A stretch of DNA of 9,312 nt from Alistipes sp. GTDB taxonomy: Bacteria > Bacteroidota > Bacteroidia > Bacteroidales > Rikenellaceae. How positions within the stretch are numbered: position 1 is the stretch's first letter; the number at the start of each line of letters is the position of its first letter. Where the stretch lies: the NCBI GenBank assembly GCA_017384185.1, contig JAFNUH010000278.1, forward strand, positions 1-9,312, in the 5' to 3' direction. The notes under the pieces were generated by a model. The model saw only the letters and a list, made by a program, of their open reading frames with translations, did not search any database and was not told where the DNA came from. Shown in pieces: positions 8,645-9,312 of the stretch. Both the position numbers and the translations under genes were made by a program.

Positions 8645-9312
8645 CTATCGTTTGCATAAAGTTTTGAAATCACAATATTTGCAGACATCATCAGCCTCCT
8701 GTTCGCTGCAACGCCTAAATGGAGTGTCAAAGTCGAATAGCTCACGTAGCTTTTCGCCGAGGAGCTTCTCAAACTCGTCGGCATAAGTCGTGTAATCTAC
8801 CTCGACGGCATTTTTTTTCACTCGTTTTGTGGAGGGTAGTTTCTCTCCAAAATCTATGATGCGTGGCGAAAAATCGTCATTGCCGATGTTGCGAGCATAG
8901 TAAAGTGCGGGCTGCACATTGCGCTTGCGAGTATGGTTTAGCACCATCGAGTAAATCATAGTCTGCAGGATATTACCTCGCTCCGAACGTCCTTCACCCT
9001 CGAAGAGCGATACTATGCTATCTATCTCGATATGCATTTTTCCTGTTTTGTAATCGACAACTCTCAGCGAGCCGTTGTCCAGGGAGTCGATACGGTCGGC
9101 AATACCACCAAAAACGACCTTTTGCGTCTCGTTTATATTAAATCCCCACTCAATATCCTTCTCGACCTCATCAACGGCAAAACTGTTGTTGCGAATGTCG
9201 TATGGTATAATGCCGTTACGGATGTATCGGGTAATAATACTCTTTACCAACATCAGGTTTCCTGCATATTGACTCTCGTCGGCATCGGATTTCTTGAGGT
9301 ATTCATCGTTTA
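8645..9312 (-). CDS. AddB-like PD-(D/E)XK nuclease, 3' end only
   Basis: This is the C-terminal 221 residues of a larger protein. The frame stays open past an internal ATG at 9253 to the window edge, so the gene continues to the right and its start is not visible. A RecB-family nuclease domain is clear: GGIADRIDSL gives one catalytic aspartate and LRVVDYKTGK the D-x-K pair (D53, D67 and K69 counted from the Met at 9253). Four cysteines follow near the end (C182, C191, C194, C200; C-x8-C-x2-C-x5-C). The last three match the C-terminal part of the iron-sulfur motif of AddB and Cas4-type nucleases. The stop lies 4 nt before the AddA-like start, so the two subunits should be made together. Only the full upstream sequence could show the inactive helicase-like half expected of AddB; the fragment could otherwise be a stand-alone nuclease of the PDDEXK_1 family. 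Confidence 0.85.
   Translation of the reverse strand, partial: NDEYLKKSDADESQYAGNLMLVKSIITRYIRNGIIPYDIRNNSFAVDEVEKDIEWGFNINETQKVVFGGIADRIDSLDNGSLRVVDYKTGKMHIEIDSIVSLFEGEGRSERGNILQTMIYSMVLNHTRKRNVQPALYYARNIGNDDFSPRIIDFGEKLPSTKRVKKNAVEVDYTTYADEFEKLLGEKLRELFDFDTPFRRCSEQEADDVCKYCDFKTLCKR

Noticed and set aside
8641..8784. A 48-codon upstream extension of the AddA-like gene
   Set aside because: It overlaps the conserved cysteine-rich end of the AddB-like gene in another frame, and the family begins just before the AGSGKT motif. The ATG at 8640 is the better start.
1..9312. Mobile element, CRISPR array, tRNA or rRNA, phage gene or novel defence system
   Set aside because: I looked for direct-repeat arrays, terminal inverted repeats, transposase or integrase motifs and tRNA-like folds and saw none. 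UvrD-type helicases and PD-(D/E)XK nucleases also occur in defence systems, but this pair fits the housekeeping AddAB layout.

Overview
The window reads as an ordinary chromosomal stretch of a Bacteroidetes bacterium, probably order Bacteroidales. The evidence is protein sequence character (UvrA, the AddA-like helicase-nuclease and the CvfB-like S1 protein all read like Bacteroidales orthologues), the near absence of Shine-Dalgarno sequences before the starts, and a Bacteroidetes-type -7 promoter box (TATCTTTG). Genus cannot be fixed by reading alone. All six protein genes lie on the minus strand, so transcription runs from the right edge to the left edge.

Right-hand transcription unit (9312 to about 3831): the 3' end of an AddB-like PD-(D/E)XK nuclease gene is cut by the window edge. 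It is followed after 4 nt by an AddA-like UvrD-type helicase-nuclease. After 30 nt holding a probable extra promoter comes a CvfB-like S1-domain RNA-binding protein, whose stop codon overlaps the start of a class I SAM methyltransferase (TAATG). A strong intrinsic terminator closes the unit. The first two genes would form the double-strand-break end-resection enzyme that prepares 3' tails for RecA. The last two have no proven link to repair and may be partly uncoupled from it by the internal promoter.

Left-hand transcription unit (3728 to about 21): a TauE/SafE-family membrane permease is followed after 2 nt by uvrA, the damage-recognition ATPase of nucleotide excision repair. A second clear intrinsic terminator sits just after uvrA. 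A 164-bp AT-rich gap separates the two units and should contain the promoter for the permease-uvrA pair, but no box there is convincing.

I saw no tRNA, rRNA, CRISPR array, insertion sequence, attachment site or phage gene. Nothing supports a previously undescribed defence or mobile system. The points worth a second look are the tight permease-uvrA coupling, the internal promoter, the cysteine cluster in the AddB-like protein, a cysteine-rich tail on the permease, and several start-codon corrections (uvrA, cvfB-like and addA-like genes all start downstream of the longest possible frame).
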